NCBI RefSeq assembly: GCF_008633915.1
Contig: NZ_VJNV01000026.1
Location: 1-64,000 of the forward strand
Reading direction: 5' to 3'
From: Campylobacter sp. LR291e
GTDB lineage: Bacteria; Campylobacterota; Campylobacteria; Campylobacterales; Campylobacteraceae
DNA: 64,000 nucleotides
Shown here in pieces: positions 24,807 to 34,251 of this stretch. The notes below the pieces were generated by a model, which was given only the letters and a program-made list of their open reading frames with translations, was not told where the DNA came from and ran no database searches. Position 1 is the first letter of the stretch, and each line of letters begins with the position of its first letter. The position numbers were made by a program, and so were the translations under genes.

Positions 24807-26184
24807 ACTTTTAGCCTCAAAAAGCCCTAAAATTTTAGTAATGGGCGATTTTATGGTGGATAATTATATATGGTGTGAGTGTTCTAGGATTAGCCCTGAA
24901 GCACCTGTTATAGTGGCAAAATCTTTAAATGAAGATAAAAGACCAGGTGGGGCGGCTAATGTTTATGCAAATTTAAAGGCACTTGGGGCTGATGTTTTTG
25001 GGCTTGGCGTGGTTGGAGATGATGAGAGCGGGGATTTTTTAAAGGCAAATTTAAAGGCAAAATTTATAACTCAAAAGGGAAGAAAGACCCCCCTTAAAAA
25101 CCGAATTGTAGCACATAATCAACAAGTTTTAAGGCTTGATGAAGAAGATTGTGATGATATTTTGGTAATAGATGAATTAATGCTTGAATTTGATAAAATA
25201 GCAAGTGATTTTGATGCTATCATTTTAAGCGATTATGCAAAGGGCGTTTTAACGCGTGAATTTTGTGCCTTTGTGATTGAAAAGGCAAGGGCTTTAAAAA
25301 TTCCTGTTTTAATAGATCCAAAGGGCAGTGATTATACAAAATATAAAGGAGCTACGCTTTTAACGCCTAATAAAAAAGAAGCCTTACAAGCTTTGAAAAT
25401 GGAAAATTTAGATGATAGAAATCTTGAATTTGCACTTATAAGATTAAAGGATGAATTTAATCTAAAATACGCCATAATAACGCTTTCAGAAGCAGGGATT
25501 GCCGTTTATGATGAGCATTTAAGCATAGTACCAGCTAAGGCAAGAGAGGTTTTTGATGTAACAGGGGCAGGTGATAGCGTAATAGCAGTTTTAGCCTTTT
25601 GCCTAGCCTTAGATGTTCCTATAATAACAGCTTGTGAAGTAGCAAACAAAGCAGCAGCTGTTGTGGTTAGTAAAATAGGAAGTGTTAGCGTTAGCTTTGA
25701 AGATATGCAAAATCACGATAAAGATGGCTTTGAAAGTAAGATTAAAAGCAAAGATGAGCTTATAAAAATTTTAAAAAATAATCATAAAAAGGTAGTTTTT
25801 ACAAATGGTTGTTTTGATATTTTGCATTTTGGACATATAAAATATTTGCAAAAGGCTAAAAAATTAGGTTCTATGCTTATAGTAGGCTTAAATTCAGACT
25901 CAAGTATCAAAAGATTAAAAGGCGAAGAAAGACCTATAAATTCAGAATTTGAAAGGGCTTGTTTATTGGCTTGTTTATCCTTTGTAGACTTTGTAGTTAT
26001 CTTTGATGAAGATACGCCTTATGAACTTATCAAGGCTTTAAGACCTGATATTTTAGTTAAGGGGAGTGATTATAAAAATAAGGAAGTAGTTGGGACTGAT
26101 TTGGTTGAAAGGGTTGAGTTAATGGATTTTGAAGAAGGATTTAGTACTAGTAAAATCATAGAAAAAATAAGGGGTATAAAATGA
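24799..26184 (+). CDS. hldE: Bifunctional heptose 7-phosphate kinase / heptose 1-phosphate adenylyltransferase
   Basis: A 461-residue fusion. Residues 1-310 are a ribokinase-type kinase ([22 protein letters not shown], and the catalytic [10 protein letters not shown]). Residues about 325-461 are a nucleotidyltransferase with [15 protein letters not shown] (the HxGH motif) and the [11 protein letters not shown] site. It phosphorylates heptose 7-phosphate at C1 and later adds AMP. Overlaps with hldD (8 bases) and gmhA (4 bases) indicate translational coupling. It contains a run of only six C near 25088, too short to count as a phase-variation tract. Confidence 0.95.
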   Translation: MLKLLASKSPKILVMGDFMVDNYIWCECSRISPEAPVIVAKSLNEDKRPGGAANVYANLKALGADVFGLGVVGDDESGDFLKANLKAKFITQKGRKTPLKNRIVAHNQQVLRLDEEDCDDILVIDELMLEFDKIASDFDAIILSDYAKGVLTREFCAFVIEKARALKIPVLIDPKGSDYTKYKGATLLTPNKKEALQALKMENLDDRNLEFALIRLKDEFNLKYAIITLSEAGIAVYDEHLSIVPAKAREVFDVTGAGDSVIAVLAFCLALDVPIITACEVANKAAAVVVSKIGSVSVSFEDMQNHDKDGFESKIKSKDELIKILKNNHKKVVFTNGCFDILHFGHIKYLQKAKKLGSMLIVGLNSDSSIKRLKGEERPINSEFERACLLACLSFVDFVVIFDEDTPYELIKALRPDILVKGSDYKNKEVVGTDLVERVELMDFEEGFSTSKIIEKIRGIK

Positions 26185-26744
26185 TAAAAATAGTAGAAAA
26201 TGAATTTGAAAAACACCTTGAAACTTTAAATAATACTAAGCTTTTAAGTGGCGAAATTTCAAGGGCTGGTGGGCTTTTAGTAGAGACCTTAAAAATGGGT
26301 GGTAAGATTTTAATTTGTGGAAATGGAGGAAGTGCAGCCGATGCCCAGCACTTTGCAGCAGAATTAAGTGGACGCTATAAAAAAGAAAGAATGGCACTAA
26401 GTGCAATCTCTTTAAGCACGGATACTTCAGCCCTTACTGCTATAGGCAATGATTATGGCTATGAGTTTGTATTTTCAAGACAGGTTTTAGCACTGGCAAA
26501 AAAGGGCGATGTTTTAATAGGAATCTCAACAAGTGGGAAAAGCCCAAATGTCTTAAATGCACTTGATGAGGCAAAGAAAATAGGGCTTTTATGCCTTGGT
26601 CTTAGTGGTAAAGGTGGAGGGTTTATGAATGAAAAATGCGATATAAATTTAGTAGTCTCTAGCGATGATACAGCTAGAATTCAAGAAATGCATATTTTAA
26701 TAATACACTCTTTATGTCAAATAATTGACAATGCCTTTGATTAA
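26181..26744 (+). CDS. gmhA: Sedoheptulose-7-phosphate isomerase
   Basis: A 187-residue SIS-domain protein. [35 protein letters not shown] and [12 protein letters not shown] form the sugar-phosphate site. It makes D-glycero-D-manno-heptose 7-phosphate from sedoheptulose 7-phosphate, the first step of the ADP-heptose pathway. It is the last gene of the operon, and a hairpin terminator overlaps its stop codon. The broken sugar genes that follow are on the other strand. Confidence 0.95.
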   Translation: MIKIVENEFEKHLETLNNTKLLSGEISRAGGLLVETLKMGGKILICGNGGSAADAQHFAAELSGRYKKERMALSAISLSTDTSALTAIGNDYGYEFVFSRQVLALAKKGDVLIGISTSGKSPNVLNALDEAKKIGLLCLGLSGKGGGFMNEKCDINLVVSSDDTARIQEMHILIIHSLCQIIDNAFD

Positions 26745-26760
26745 AAAGGCATTATTATTA
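26730..26760 (+). terminator. Terminator of the heptose operon
   Basis: AATGCCTTT and AAAGGCATT pair over a short loop that includes the gmhA stop codon, followed by TATTATTA. The downstream run is only partly T-rich. The stem can also serve the convergent glycosyltransferase relic. Confidence 0.6.
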
Positions 26761-26883
26761 AAATAAAAAGCTTAAAAGCTTAAAATTATAAAATGAAAAG
26801 TAAAAACTACTAAAAATTTAATCTATACGATTTTTCCAATTTTTTTAGAAAACAAAGTCCTAAGTGTTAAGAAAAAATTTAAT

Positions 26884-27763
26884 TTACACATACATTTAAT
26901 ATATCTTTCTTGCTTTGACCATATATAAGCTTTTTAAGCATTCTATAAAGTTGTATTGTAGGCACACTTTTTTTGCTTTTTCAAATAATAAATTTAATTC
27001 AAAGTATTAATTTTGTTTTTATGTTTAATTTTTCATATAAATTTGGATATTTTTTAAAATATAAGGGAAATATGTTATTTTTTACTCTCCAACTTGCCTT
27101 TCTGGCTTGTCTTTTTTTGTATTAGATAAATTATTATCATGTCTTTTATAGATATATAAATTTTCGTGTAAAAATCCTAAATTTTCATTATACAAAGCAA
27201 ATCGTAAAAAATATTCATAATCTTCGGCTAAAAATAAATTTTCATTGTATTTTCCTACTTGCTTTGTAGCTTCACTTCTATATAAAAAATAAGTCATACG
27301 AGATTTTTCTATAAAATCTACCATTGTGTCACATACAGCTACTTCAAATTCCTTTACAATAATATCTTTGTGTATTAATCTTATTGTATGGTCACAATAT
27401 ACTAAATCAATATGTTTATTCTCATTTAAAAATTAATCATTCTTTCAAACGCATTTTCCCTAAATATATTATCGTCACTAGTCCAAGTTAAATACCCCCC
27501 ATCCCATTATTATTTAAGGCATATTCAAAACCTATATTTAAAGACTTCGGTAATTTTTGATTAATTTCATTATTGATTATATGAATTCTTTTATCCTTGT
27601 TTGCATATTCTTGTATAATTTCTGTGTGTTATCAGTAGAACAATCATTTACAATTATGTGAGTTTAAAATTATTATAACTTTTATTTAAAATACTATCAA
27701 TAGCACTTCTTATATATTTTTGCTATTATATGTTGGTAAAACTACATTAATTAAATCTCTCAT
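26884..27763 (-). pseudogene. Broken family-2 glycosyltransferase
   Basis: On the minus strand from an ATG at 27763, MRDLINVVLPTYN opens a GT-A fold (family 2), followed after frameshifts by LIVNDCSTDNTQK, GYLTWTSDDNIFRENAF (the acidic nucleotide-sugar motif), then YFLYRSEATKQVGKYNENLF, LAEDYEYFLRF and the C-terminal AKKVCLQYNF segment. At least four frameshifts and several stops are seen, and only 27082-27324 stays open. The product would have added a sugar to surface glycan. It overlaps the 3' end of the epimerase relic, so both were once one operon. Located just beyond gmhA, where Campylobacter keeps lipooligosaccharide genes. Confidence 0.75.
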
Positions 27764-28869
27764 TTTTAAAAAACTCCCTTATATATTTTATTATCTTTTT
27801 ACTTGCCTTGCCGTCTTCATAGGGATTTTTTACGCTAACGCGAGTAGCTTTTTTATTTTGTTTTAAAATTTTACTAGCTTCTTTAAATATATTTTTTTCA
27901 TCAGCCCCTACTAATTTTGCACATTTCATTTTAATCCCTCCCATTCTTTCAGTTGTGTACCTAGCTACCAAAATAGGCACTTTAAAGCTTGTGCCTTCTT
28001 CTTGTATGTCTCCATTATCAGTTATAATAAGCTTTGCATATTTCATAACATAAACTAAATTTGGATAATTTAAAGCAGGGACTAAAACAATATTTGAAAA
28101 TTTATCAAGTGTTTCAATAAGTACTTTTTTTACATTTGGATTTTGGTGTAGGGGTATTATAAATTGGTGTGTTTTAAAAATTTTAGCTAGTTTAATTATA
28201 GCCTTTAAAATATATTGCAGTCTTTTCCCATGATTTTCTCTTCTGTGTATGGTAATTAAAACTGATTTGCTTTTAAAATTATTTTTATTAAATTTATCGC
28301 TAAGTTTTGAAATATCATTTAAGAATTCATTTTCATTTAACTTAATAGCAAATAAAGCATCTATTGAAGCATTGCCTGTTATGTGTATTAAAGAATCATT
28401 TACACCTTCTTTTTTAAGACATTTGCTACTATTTTTGTAGGGGCAAAATGCAAATTTGCAATTTTAGAAATCATAACCCTTATAGCTTCTTTTGGGAATG
28501 GTTCAAATATCATAAGACCTTAATCCAGCTTCTACATGAAAAATAGGAACTTTATTATAAAAACTTGCCAAAGCCCCACAAAAAGCACTCATAGTATTGC
28601 CTTGTACTATAGTGGCATCTATTTTGTGTTTTAAAAATTTTATTTAATTTAGTTAAAAGATTGGCTTGTAAATCACATAATTGTTGATTATCTGTCATAA
28701 TATCTAGGTTAATATCAGCCTTTATACTAAAAAATTTTAAACTTTGATTAGATAATTTTTTTTGTTGTTCGCTATTTGCTATTAAAAGCCTAAATTCTTT
28801 ATGTTTTTGAAATTTTAAAATTAAAGGTGCTAATTTAATAATTTCAAAAAGAATTAAAATATTTTTCAT
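27747..28869 (-). pseudogene. Broken UDP-N-acetylglucosamine 2-epimerase (WecB/NeuC-like)
   Basis: The start at 28869 reads MKNILILFEIIKLAPLILKF (ATG), where the family consensus is GTRPEAIKLAPL; the missing GTRPE suggests early decay. After a frameshift near 28640 come VQGNTMSAFCGALASFY and IFHVEAGLRS, then a TAA near 28520, and finally LIITDNGDIQEEGTSF and ARYTTERMGG (family consensus SDSGGxQEE, RxxTERPE) to the end at 27747. Altered catalytic-region residues and frame breaks make it non-functional. The enzyme would epimerise UDP-GlcNAc to UDP-ManNAc for a surface sugar. Confidence 0.75.
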
Positions 28870-29178
28870 TAATAATCCTTGTAATATTAAAAAAATAATG
28901 TAATAGTATCACAAAAAAAAATAAACATTTTTTTTAACGCAGGTGAAAATTATATAAAATATCTAGTTGTTTTAATAACTAGCATAGTTAAAAATACAGA
29001 TAAAAAAAGCCTAAAAGAATTTTGTTAAAAACCAGTTTTTAAGGCTAGTGAGAGTAGTTTTTTAAGCTATTGTGAAAATATTTTTTTAACAAGAAAAAAT
29101 AAAAGCCTTTTATAGTTTTATTTTGACTTTGTACTTTGTAAAATTTATTTCTAAGTTTAATTTATTCTTGGCTTATTT
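28870..29178. other. Intergenic stretch without recognisable genes
   Basis: About 310 bases of AT-rich DNA between the epimerase relic and the 472-residue gene. No frame of useful length, no tRNA and no clear terminator are seen. Short imperfect inverted repeats near 28975-29050 around GCCTTAAAAACTGG / CCAGTTTTTAAGGC suggest a weak hairpin only. Confidence 0.4.
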
Positions 29179-30597
29179 TTAAATTAACTTAAATTTAGTC
29201 TTTCCACTTCTGTCAAATTGCTTTCCTTGCAAGATAATATCAGCCACACTTTCCCAAACATGCTTTTCATCTATATACACAATATCAAAGATATTACTAC
29301 GCATTAAGGATTGATAATTTACCTTTTTTGGAGCATATTTTACTAAATAATAAGGATTTATAGCAAAAATTTCACATTTTATGCGACATAAAAGCTCTAA
29401 ATCAGAAGTAACCACTAAGAAATTTTTTCTTTGTTCTTTGGTGATTTTTTCTATATAAACTAACAATTTTTGGTCAAAGGGATTTAAGGCAGTTTTATTA
29501 AGTCTGCTTAAATAATGTTCAGCAAAGGACAAAGAACAAAAGGAATTTTCTATATTACTTCTTGTAAAATATGAATTTTTTACCCCTGTTGATTTAAGTG
29601 ATATATGCCAAATTTTTACATCTATAATAGTAGCACACAAATTTAAGCCAGTTACTATCTTAGAAAAAAGTTTTTCCCTTGATAAACGGAAAGCATTTTC
29701 AAAGATAGTAAAATTTTTCTTATAAAAATCATCCTTAATGGCCTCTAATCTTTTTAAAGTAGTCTTATAATAATTTGCCTCTTTTTGAAATTTCTCAAGC
29801 CTTTCTTCTCTAGCTTTCATTCTTTCAGGGTCTGGGTTTCTACTCCTGCTTAAATTCATTTCAAGTTGAATGGTGCGAATTTGGTTTTCAAGTGAAGTTA
29901 GGCGATTTTGCCTAGTATCAATGGTAGCAACCAAAGCTTGATAATGGCATTGTAAGGATAAAAAAGTATCGTTAAAAATCTTTGTTATATTAAAAATTTT
30001 ACCCTTATCACGCATATCATTATATGAATTTTCAAGATGCATAACTATGCTTTTTAGGGAGTTAAACTGGGTTTGGTCAGTTGAATTATCCATAAAAATA
30101 AGTGTATCAAGTGCCTTATTTACAAATCTTTTTAAGATTAAATAATCCAAAATACAAGGAATTTCTTTTTCATCTTGGACATTTACTTTAAGGGCTTCAA
30201 CGGATAAAATTTCATTTGCAAAATACTTTTGAATGGCTTGAGGAATGGTAAAAGAAAGGGGGATTTTTTCCACCGTATCAAAGTCAGTTTTTCGGTAAAG
30301 TTCGGTTATATAAGCACTTCTTCTTGAACTTTGCAAGTCTTCAAGCTCATCATCACTATCAGTACGCCAAAAATCATTTTCTACTATAAACTCACCTTCT
30401 TTAAAGTCTTGAAATTTAGAAGGGCGAATGCCTGTGATATTCTTGCCATCAGGGCGAAATTCAACAAACATTCCAGCACTTGGCATACTTCTTTTATCGC
30501 TCCAAGTTTGGCGGTTAAACTCAAAAAACATCTTCGCTGAATTTACAACCGTTCCACGTCCTGTAGAATCCATATAAATGGCTATCTTACCATGCAT
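29179..30597 (-). CDS. Unrecognised cytoplasmic protein with an OB/cold-shock-like N-terminus (472 aa)
   Basis: The first 65 residues (GKIAIYMDSTGRGTVVNSAK, FFEFNRQTW, MFVEFRPDGKNITGI) have the strand pattern and G-rich turns of a cold-shock/OB fold. Residues about 225-290 form a strongly charged coiled coil (LENQIRTIQLEMNLSR, EERLEKFQKEANYY). The C-terminal 110 residues alternate hydrophobic strands and helices, somewhat like a response-regulator receiver domain, but without the phospho-acceptor pattern that I can confirm. There is no signal peptide or membrane segment. It stands alone with its own upstream region and a GAAGGA ribosome site. An RNA- or DNA-linked role is a guess from the N-terminus. 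I know no named family. Confidence 0.75.
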   Translation of the reverse strand: MHGKIAIYMDSTGRGTVVNSAKMFFEFNRQTWSDKRSMPSAGMFVEFRPDGKNITGIRPSKFQDFKEGEFIVENDFWRTDSDDELEDLQSSRRSAYITELYRKTDFDTVEKIPLSFTIPQAIQKYFANEILSVEALKVNVQDEKEIPCILDYLILKRFVNKALDTLIFMDNSTDQTQFNSLKSIVMHLENSYNDMRDKGKIFNITKIFNDTFLSLQCHYQALVATIDTRQNRLTSLENQIRTIQLEMNLSRSRNPDPERMKAREERLEKFQKEANYYKTTLKRLEAIKDDFYKKNFTIFENAFRLSREKLFSKIVTGLNLCATIIDVKIWHISLKSTGVKNSYFTRSNIENSFCSLSFAEHYLSRLNKTALNPFDQKLLVYIEKITKEQRKNFLVVTSDLELLCRIKCEIFAINPYYLVKYAPKKVNYQSLMRSNIFDIVYIDEKHVWESVADIILQGKQFDRSGKTKFKLI

Positions 30598-30741
30598 TTT
30601 GCGTCCTTCAAACCTTTTGCTTTATCACTAACTTTGCTATTTTAACCTTATTTGCATAAAATTTTAATAATATTTAAAAAAAAATTATCAAAAATTTACT
30701 TTTTTGGTTTAAATGCCTAAATTTAGGTATTTATAAGGTGC

Positions 30742-31305
30742 TTAAATTTGTAAAAAGCAATATTTTCTTAAACCATTTTCAATGATTTCATATTCTTTAA
30801 AATTACTTAATTCTTTTTCTAAATTGCTACCCTTATATAGCACAAAAAGTGATTTTTCATTAAAAAAATTCTTAGAAATTTTAATTAAATTGTCAACACT
30901 CATCAAGGCCCTAGAAGTGATAATATCGGCTATAAATGGGGCTTTATAATCTTGAATTTTTTCTTTTATAATATGTATATTTTTAATATCACATTTTATT
31001 TTTATATTGTACAAAAAGGACACTTTTTTTGCATTTGGTTCAAAAAGATAAAAATTAGCCTTTAAGATTAAGGCTAAAAAAACAGCAGGAAAACCCGCAC
31101 CACTTCCTATATCTATGATATTTTTAGCCCAGTTTAAATCCTTAAATTTAAGCACTCTAATACTATCTTTAACTTCTTTATTAATATCCTTAAAATTTGT
31201 TAGATTATGCACAGCGTTAAATTCGTTAAGTAAATCTTTGTAAAGCTTAATTTTTTGAAAAAAATTATCGTCTAAAAAGCTAAATTCGCTAAATTCACTT
31301 TCCAA
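30742..31305 (-). CDS. rsmG: 16S rRNA (guanine-527-N7)-methyltransferase
   Basis: A 187-residue protein with the SAM-binding IIDIGSGAGFPAVFLAL, FLYNIK and SRALMSVDNLIK segments of RsmG (GidB). It methylates G527 of 16S rRNA; loss gives low-level streptomycin resistance in other bacteria. It overlaps the end of ribA, in the same order as C. jejuni ribA-gidB. The C-terminus is somewhat short compared with E. coli (207), as is usual in this group. Confidence 0.93.
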   Translation of the reverse strand: MESEFSEFSFLDDNFFQKIKLYKDLLNEFNAVHNLTNFKDINKEVKDSIRVLKFKDLNWAKNIIDIGSGAGFPAVFLALILKANFYLFEPNAKKVSFLYNIKIKCDIKNIHIIKEKIQDYKAPFIADIITSRALMSVDNLIKISKNFFNEKSLFVLYKGSNLEKELSNFKEYEIIENGLRKYCFLQI

Positions 31306-31864
31306 GCAAATGTCCCATTTGTTCTTTTTTTATCTTTAGATAATCCTCGTTAAATTCCGTAGGTTTAGTCAAAACAGGCACTCTTTGTACTACTTCTATG
31401 CCTTTGAAACTTTGAATTTTTAAAGGATTATTAGTTAATAAATTTATCTTTGAAATTTGATAATGATTTAAAATAAACTCAACTGCCTCGTAAGTCCTTT
31501 CGTCTGCCTTAAATCCTAGCTTTAAATTTGCCTCTATGGTATTACAACCCTTATCTTGTAGGGCATAAGCATTTACCTTATTGAAAAGTCCTATATTGCG
31601 TCCTTCTTGCCTTAGATAAATAACCATTCCTCCATATTCTTCAATATATTTTAATGCAAATTTAAGCTGTTCTCCACAATCGCATTTTAAACTATTCAAA
31701 GTATCGCCAGTCAGGCATTCTGAGTGAATTCTTAAATTTAAAATATCCTTAATTTCTCCTTTAAAAATACATAAATGTTCCTTTTCCTTTTCCTTAAAGG
31801 CTTGAATTTTAAACTCTCCAAAACTAGTAGGCAATTTTGCTACCTCTGAAATTTTTATATCCAT
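31295..31864 (-). CDS. ribA: GTP cyclohydrolase II
   Basis: A 189-residue stand-alone RibA. The zinc site is ECLTGDTLNSLKCDCGEQL (Cys-x10-Cys-x-Cys pattern), followed by YLRQEGRNIGL (catalytic Arg and substrate loop), EANLKLGFKADERTYE, and LTNNPLKIQSFKGIEVVQR. It opens GTP to the first riboflavin precursor. It is divergent from hemB, with the start at 31864 after a short upstream region, and overlaps rsmG by 11 bases. Confidence 0.95.
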   Translation of the reverse strand: MDIKISEVAKLPTSFGEFKIQAFKEKEKEHLCIFKGEIKDILNLRIHSECLTGDTLNSLKCDCGEQLKFALKYIEEYGGMVIYLRQEGRNIGLFNKVNAYALQDKGCNTIEANLKLGFKADERTYEAVEFILNHYQISKINLLTNNPLKIQSFKGIEVVQRVPVLTKPTEFNEDYLKIKKEQMGHLLGK

Positions 31865-31962
31865 ATACTACTTTTCCTTGTTTTTAAAAATAATCTTGCA
31901 ATTTTAGCAAAAATAAGTACACAATTTTAAACGAGTTAAGTTTTTTTAATAAATTTTTATGC

Positions 31963-31968
31963 TAAAAT
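31963..31968 (+). promoter_or_regulatory. -10 box of hemB-argF
   Basis: TAAAAT following GC, 31 bases before the hemB ATG, with a purine ribosome site (AAAGGATTAAC) between. AT-rich upstream DNA with T runs, no -35. Confidence 0.45.
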
Positions 31969-31999
31969 TTTTCCTATTTTTTAAAACAAAGGATTAACA

Positions 32000-32983
32000 A
32001 TGTTTAAACGATTCAGAAGACTTAGAATAAATGAAAATTTAAGGGCTATGGTACGCGAAAATTCGTTGCAGGTTGAAGATTTGATTTATCCACTTTTTGT
32101 AGTAGATGGGACAAATATTAAACGCGAGATTAGCTCAATGCCTGGTGTCTTTCAAATGAGTATAGATGAAATTTTAAGAGAATGTAAAGAACTTGTTGAT
32201 TTAAATATTAAGGCTATTATGTTATTTGGGGTGATTGATAGCAGTTTAAAAGATAGTTGTGGAAGCGAGGCCCTTGATGAAAATTCGCTAATTGCTAGAA
32301 GTATAATTGCTATTAAGCAAAATTTTCCAAGCTTATTTGTTATTACTGATTTATGTTTTTGTGAATATACAGACCATGGGCATTGTGGGATTATAGATTT
32401 AAAAAATAAAAGCGTTGATAATGATGCTACCTTAAAAATTTCACTTAAACAAGCCTTAGTTCACGCAAATGCAGGGGCTGATATGATAGCACCTAGTGGA
32501 ATGATGGATGGGATAATTGAATATCTAAGAAAGGGGCTTGATAAAAAGGGTTATGAAAATTTACCTTTAATGGCGTATTCTACGAAATTTGCGTCTAGTT
32601 TTTATGGCCCTTTTAGAGATGTGGCTGATTCAACTCCTGCGTATGGAGATAGAAAAAGCTATCAAATGGATAGTGCAAATGGCAAAGAGGCTTTGCTTGA
32701 AAGCCTTGAAGATGAAAAGCAGGGGGCTGATATTTTAATGGTAAAACCAGCCCTTGCTTATTTAGACATTGTAAAAGATTTAGCTAAGCATTCAAAATTA
32801 CCAATTTGTGTTTATAATGTAAGTGGAGAATACGCACTTTTAAAAGCAGGGCAAAAGCTTGGAGTTATTGATTATGAAAAGGTCATGTTTGAAATTTTAC
32901 TTAGCTTTAAAAGGGCTGGTGCAAAATTAATAATTACTTATCATGCAAAAGAAGTAGCAAGACTTCTTAAAAACACTTTATAA
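32000..32983 (+). CDS. hemB: Delta-aminolevulinic acid dehydratase (porphobilinogen synthase)
   Basis: A 327-residue protein of normal length. Metal-binding [12 protein letters not shown], the active-site lysines in [16 protein letters not shown] and [11 protein letters not shown], and [14 protein letters not shown] are all present. The Cys-rich metal motif indicates a zinc-using enzyme. It condenses two aminolevulinate molecules to porphobilinogen in haem synthesis, linking to hemN and the cytochromes. It is followed by argF after eight bases, in the same order as C. jejuni Cj0995c-Cj0994c. Confidence 0.96.
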   Translation: MFKRFRRLRINENLRAMVRENSLQVEDLIYPLFVVDGTNIKREISSMPGVFQMSIDEILRECKELVDLNIKAIMLFGVIDSSLKDSCGSEALDENSLIARSIIAIKQNFPSLFVITDLCFCEYTDHGHCGIIDLKNKSVDNDATLKISLKQALVHANAGADMIAPSGMMDGIIEYLRKGLDKKGYENLPLMAYSTKFASSFYGPFRDVADSTPAYGDRKSYQMDSANGKEALLESLEDEKQGADILMVKPALAYLDIVKDLAKHSKLPICVYNVSGEYALLKAGQKLGVIDYEKVMFEILLSFKRAGAKLIITYHAKEVARLLKNTL

Positions 32984-32991
32984 GGATAAAA

Positions 32992-33891
32992 ATGAGACAT
33001 TTTCTAACTTTAAGAGATTATAATCAAGATGAGATTATAGCCCTTGTAAATAAGGCATCAAAGCTTAAAAAACACCCAAAAAAGCATTTAAAAAATAAAA
33101 ATTTAGCTATGATTTTTGAAAAAAATTCAACCCGTACTAGAATAGCCTTTGAACTTGGCATTAGTAAACTTGGTGGAAAGGCCTTGTTTTTAAGTTCAAA
33201 GGATATTCAATTAAGCAGGGGCGAACCCATAAAAGATACAGCTAGAGTTATTGGTTCTATGACTGATTTTGTAATGCTTAGAGTAAATTCTCATTCTACC
33301 TTACTTGAATTTGCTAGTTTTTCTAAAGCCCCTGTGATTAACGGACTTAGCGATTTGTATCATCCAACTCAAGTACTAGGTGATTTATTAACCATGAAAG
33401 AATATAAAAAATCAGGTCGAGTAGCCTTTATAGGTGATACAAATAATATGTGCAATTCTTGGCTAATAGCTGCATCAATCTTAGGCATTGAAATAAGCAT
33501 TGCAAGTCCTGTTAATTATAAAATAAATGATGAAATTTTAGAATTTGCTAAAAATATGGCTAAAAAAAGTGGGGCTAAAATTCAAATAAGTAATGATAAA
33601 AATGAGGCTATAAAAGGAAAAGATGTAATTATAACTGATACCTGGGTTTCTATGGGTGAAGAAGGACAAAAAGAACAAAAATTAAAAGAATTTGAAGGTT
33701 TTTGCGTAGATAAAGATGCTATGAATTTAGCAAATAATAAGGCCTTATTTTTGCACTGCTTACCAGCTTATAGGGGTTTTGAGGTAAGTGAAGAGATTTT
33801 TGAAGAACATAATAAAGAAATATTTGACGAGGCTGTTAACCGACTTTATGTAGTTCAATCCTTACTTTGTTTTTTAGATAAGCAAAGATAA
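32992..33891 (+). CDS. argF: Ornithine carbamoyltransferase
   Basis: A 299-residue protein. The carbamoyl-phosphate motif STRTR (in EKNSTRTRIAFELG), HPTQVLGD, the ornithine-binding DTWVSMGEE and catalytic HCLPAYRG are all present. It makes citrulline in arginine synthesis; with no other arg genes nearby it is a stand-alone locus. It is transcribed with hemB and ends in a long perfect hairpin terminator. Confidence 0.96.
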   Translation: MRHFLTLRDYNQDEIIALVNKASKLKKHPKKHLKNKNLAMIFEKNSTRTRIAFELGISKLGGKALFLSSKDIQLSRGEPIKDTARVIGSMTDFVMLRVNSHSTLLEFASFSKAPVINGLSDLYHPTQVLGDLLTMKEYKKSGRVAFIGDTNNMCNSWLIAASILGIEISIASPVNYKINDEILEFAKNMAKKSGAKIQISNDKNEAIKGKDVIITDTWVSMGEEGQKEQKLKEFEGFCVDKDAMNLANNKALFLHCLPAYRGFEVSEEIFEEHNKEIFDEAVNRLYVVQSLLCFLDKQR

Positions 33892-33930
33892 AATTTTGTA
33901 TCCTTTGATACAAAATTTTATAGTTATTTT
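33888..33930 (+). terminator. Terminator after argF
   Basis: A perfect 15-base stem, ATAAAATTTTGTATC with GATACAAAATTTTAT, around a CTTT loop, starting over the argF stop codon and followed by a TTATTTTT stretch. Confidence 0.88.
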
Positions 33931-34042
33931 TACTTAAAATTCTCACATTTAAAATTATTATTAAGGGTATAAAATTTTTAAAAAATGAGCAAAATTATTA
34001 AAAATTTGCCCTTGATAGTGTTTAAATTAAGCTAAAAATCGT

Positions 34043-34048
34043 TATAAT
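34043..34048 (+). promoter_or_regulatory. -10 box of the 6S-like RNA
   Basis: TATAAT followed by TTCC, about 7 bases before the predicted RNA start. A TTGATA at 34012-34017 is too far (25-base spacer) to be its -35. Confidence 0.65.
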
Positions 34049-34053
34049 TTCCA

Positions 34054-34238
34054 TTGCCTGAACAGTGCGCGTCTATAAAGTGATCCAACACATTTTTATT
34101 TACTGCGATTGTGCGGTTTACCGTGTCTGTGACTTCGCTTGAGCTTTAAAAGGCGAGAAGCTGCAGCCCTTAAAAATTGCCTAGCGGTTTTCCTTTGACT
34201 TTTGGGGTCAATCTTTTTTCAGCGGCTGTTTGGGTTTT
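34054..34238 (+). ncRNA. ssrS: 6S-like RNA (PurD RNA motif) upstream of purD
   Basis: This G+C-richer 185-base stretch contrasts sharply with its AT-rich surroundings. Its ends pair: CCTGAACAG (34057-34065) with CTGTTTGGG (34226-34234), nine pairs including two G-U, closing a long rod-like molecule. A strong -10 lies at its 5' side. A conserved structured RNA at this place, upstream of purD in Epsilonproteobacteria, is known as the PurD RNA motif, and as I recall it corresponds to 6S RNA, the RNA polymerase regulator, in Helicobacter and Campylobacter. The 3' end abuts the purD ribosome site (GAGGAGAG). Exact ends are estimates. Confidence 0.78.
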
Positions 34239-34251
34239 ATGAGGAGAGATT

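Noticed and set aside
25088-25093. Run of six C inside hldE as a possible phase-variable tract
   Set aside because: Too short to be hypermutable in Campylobacter, and it lies in an intact core gene where switching would be harmful.
27490-27502. Run of six C in the glycosyltransferase relic
   Set aside because: Short tract in an already destroyed gene; noted only as a possible shortened former contingency tract.
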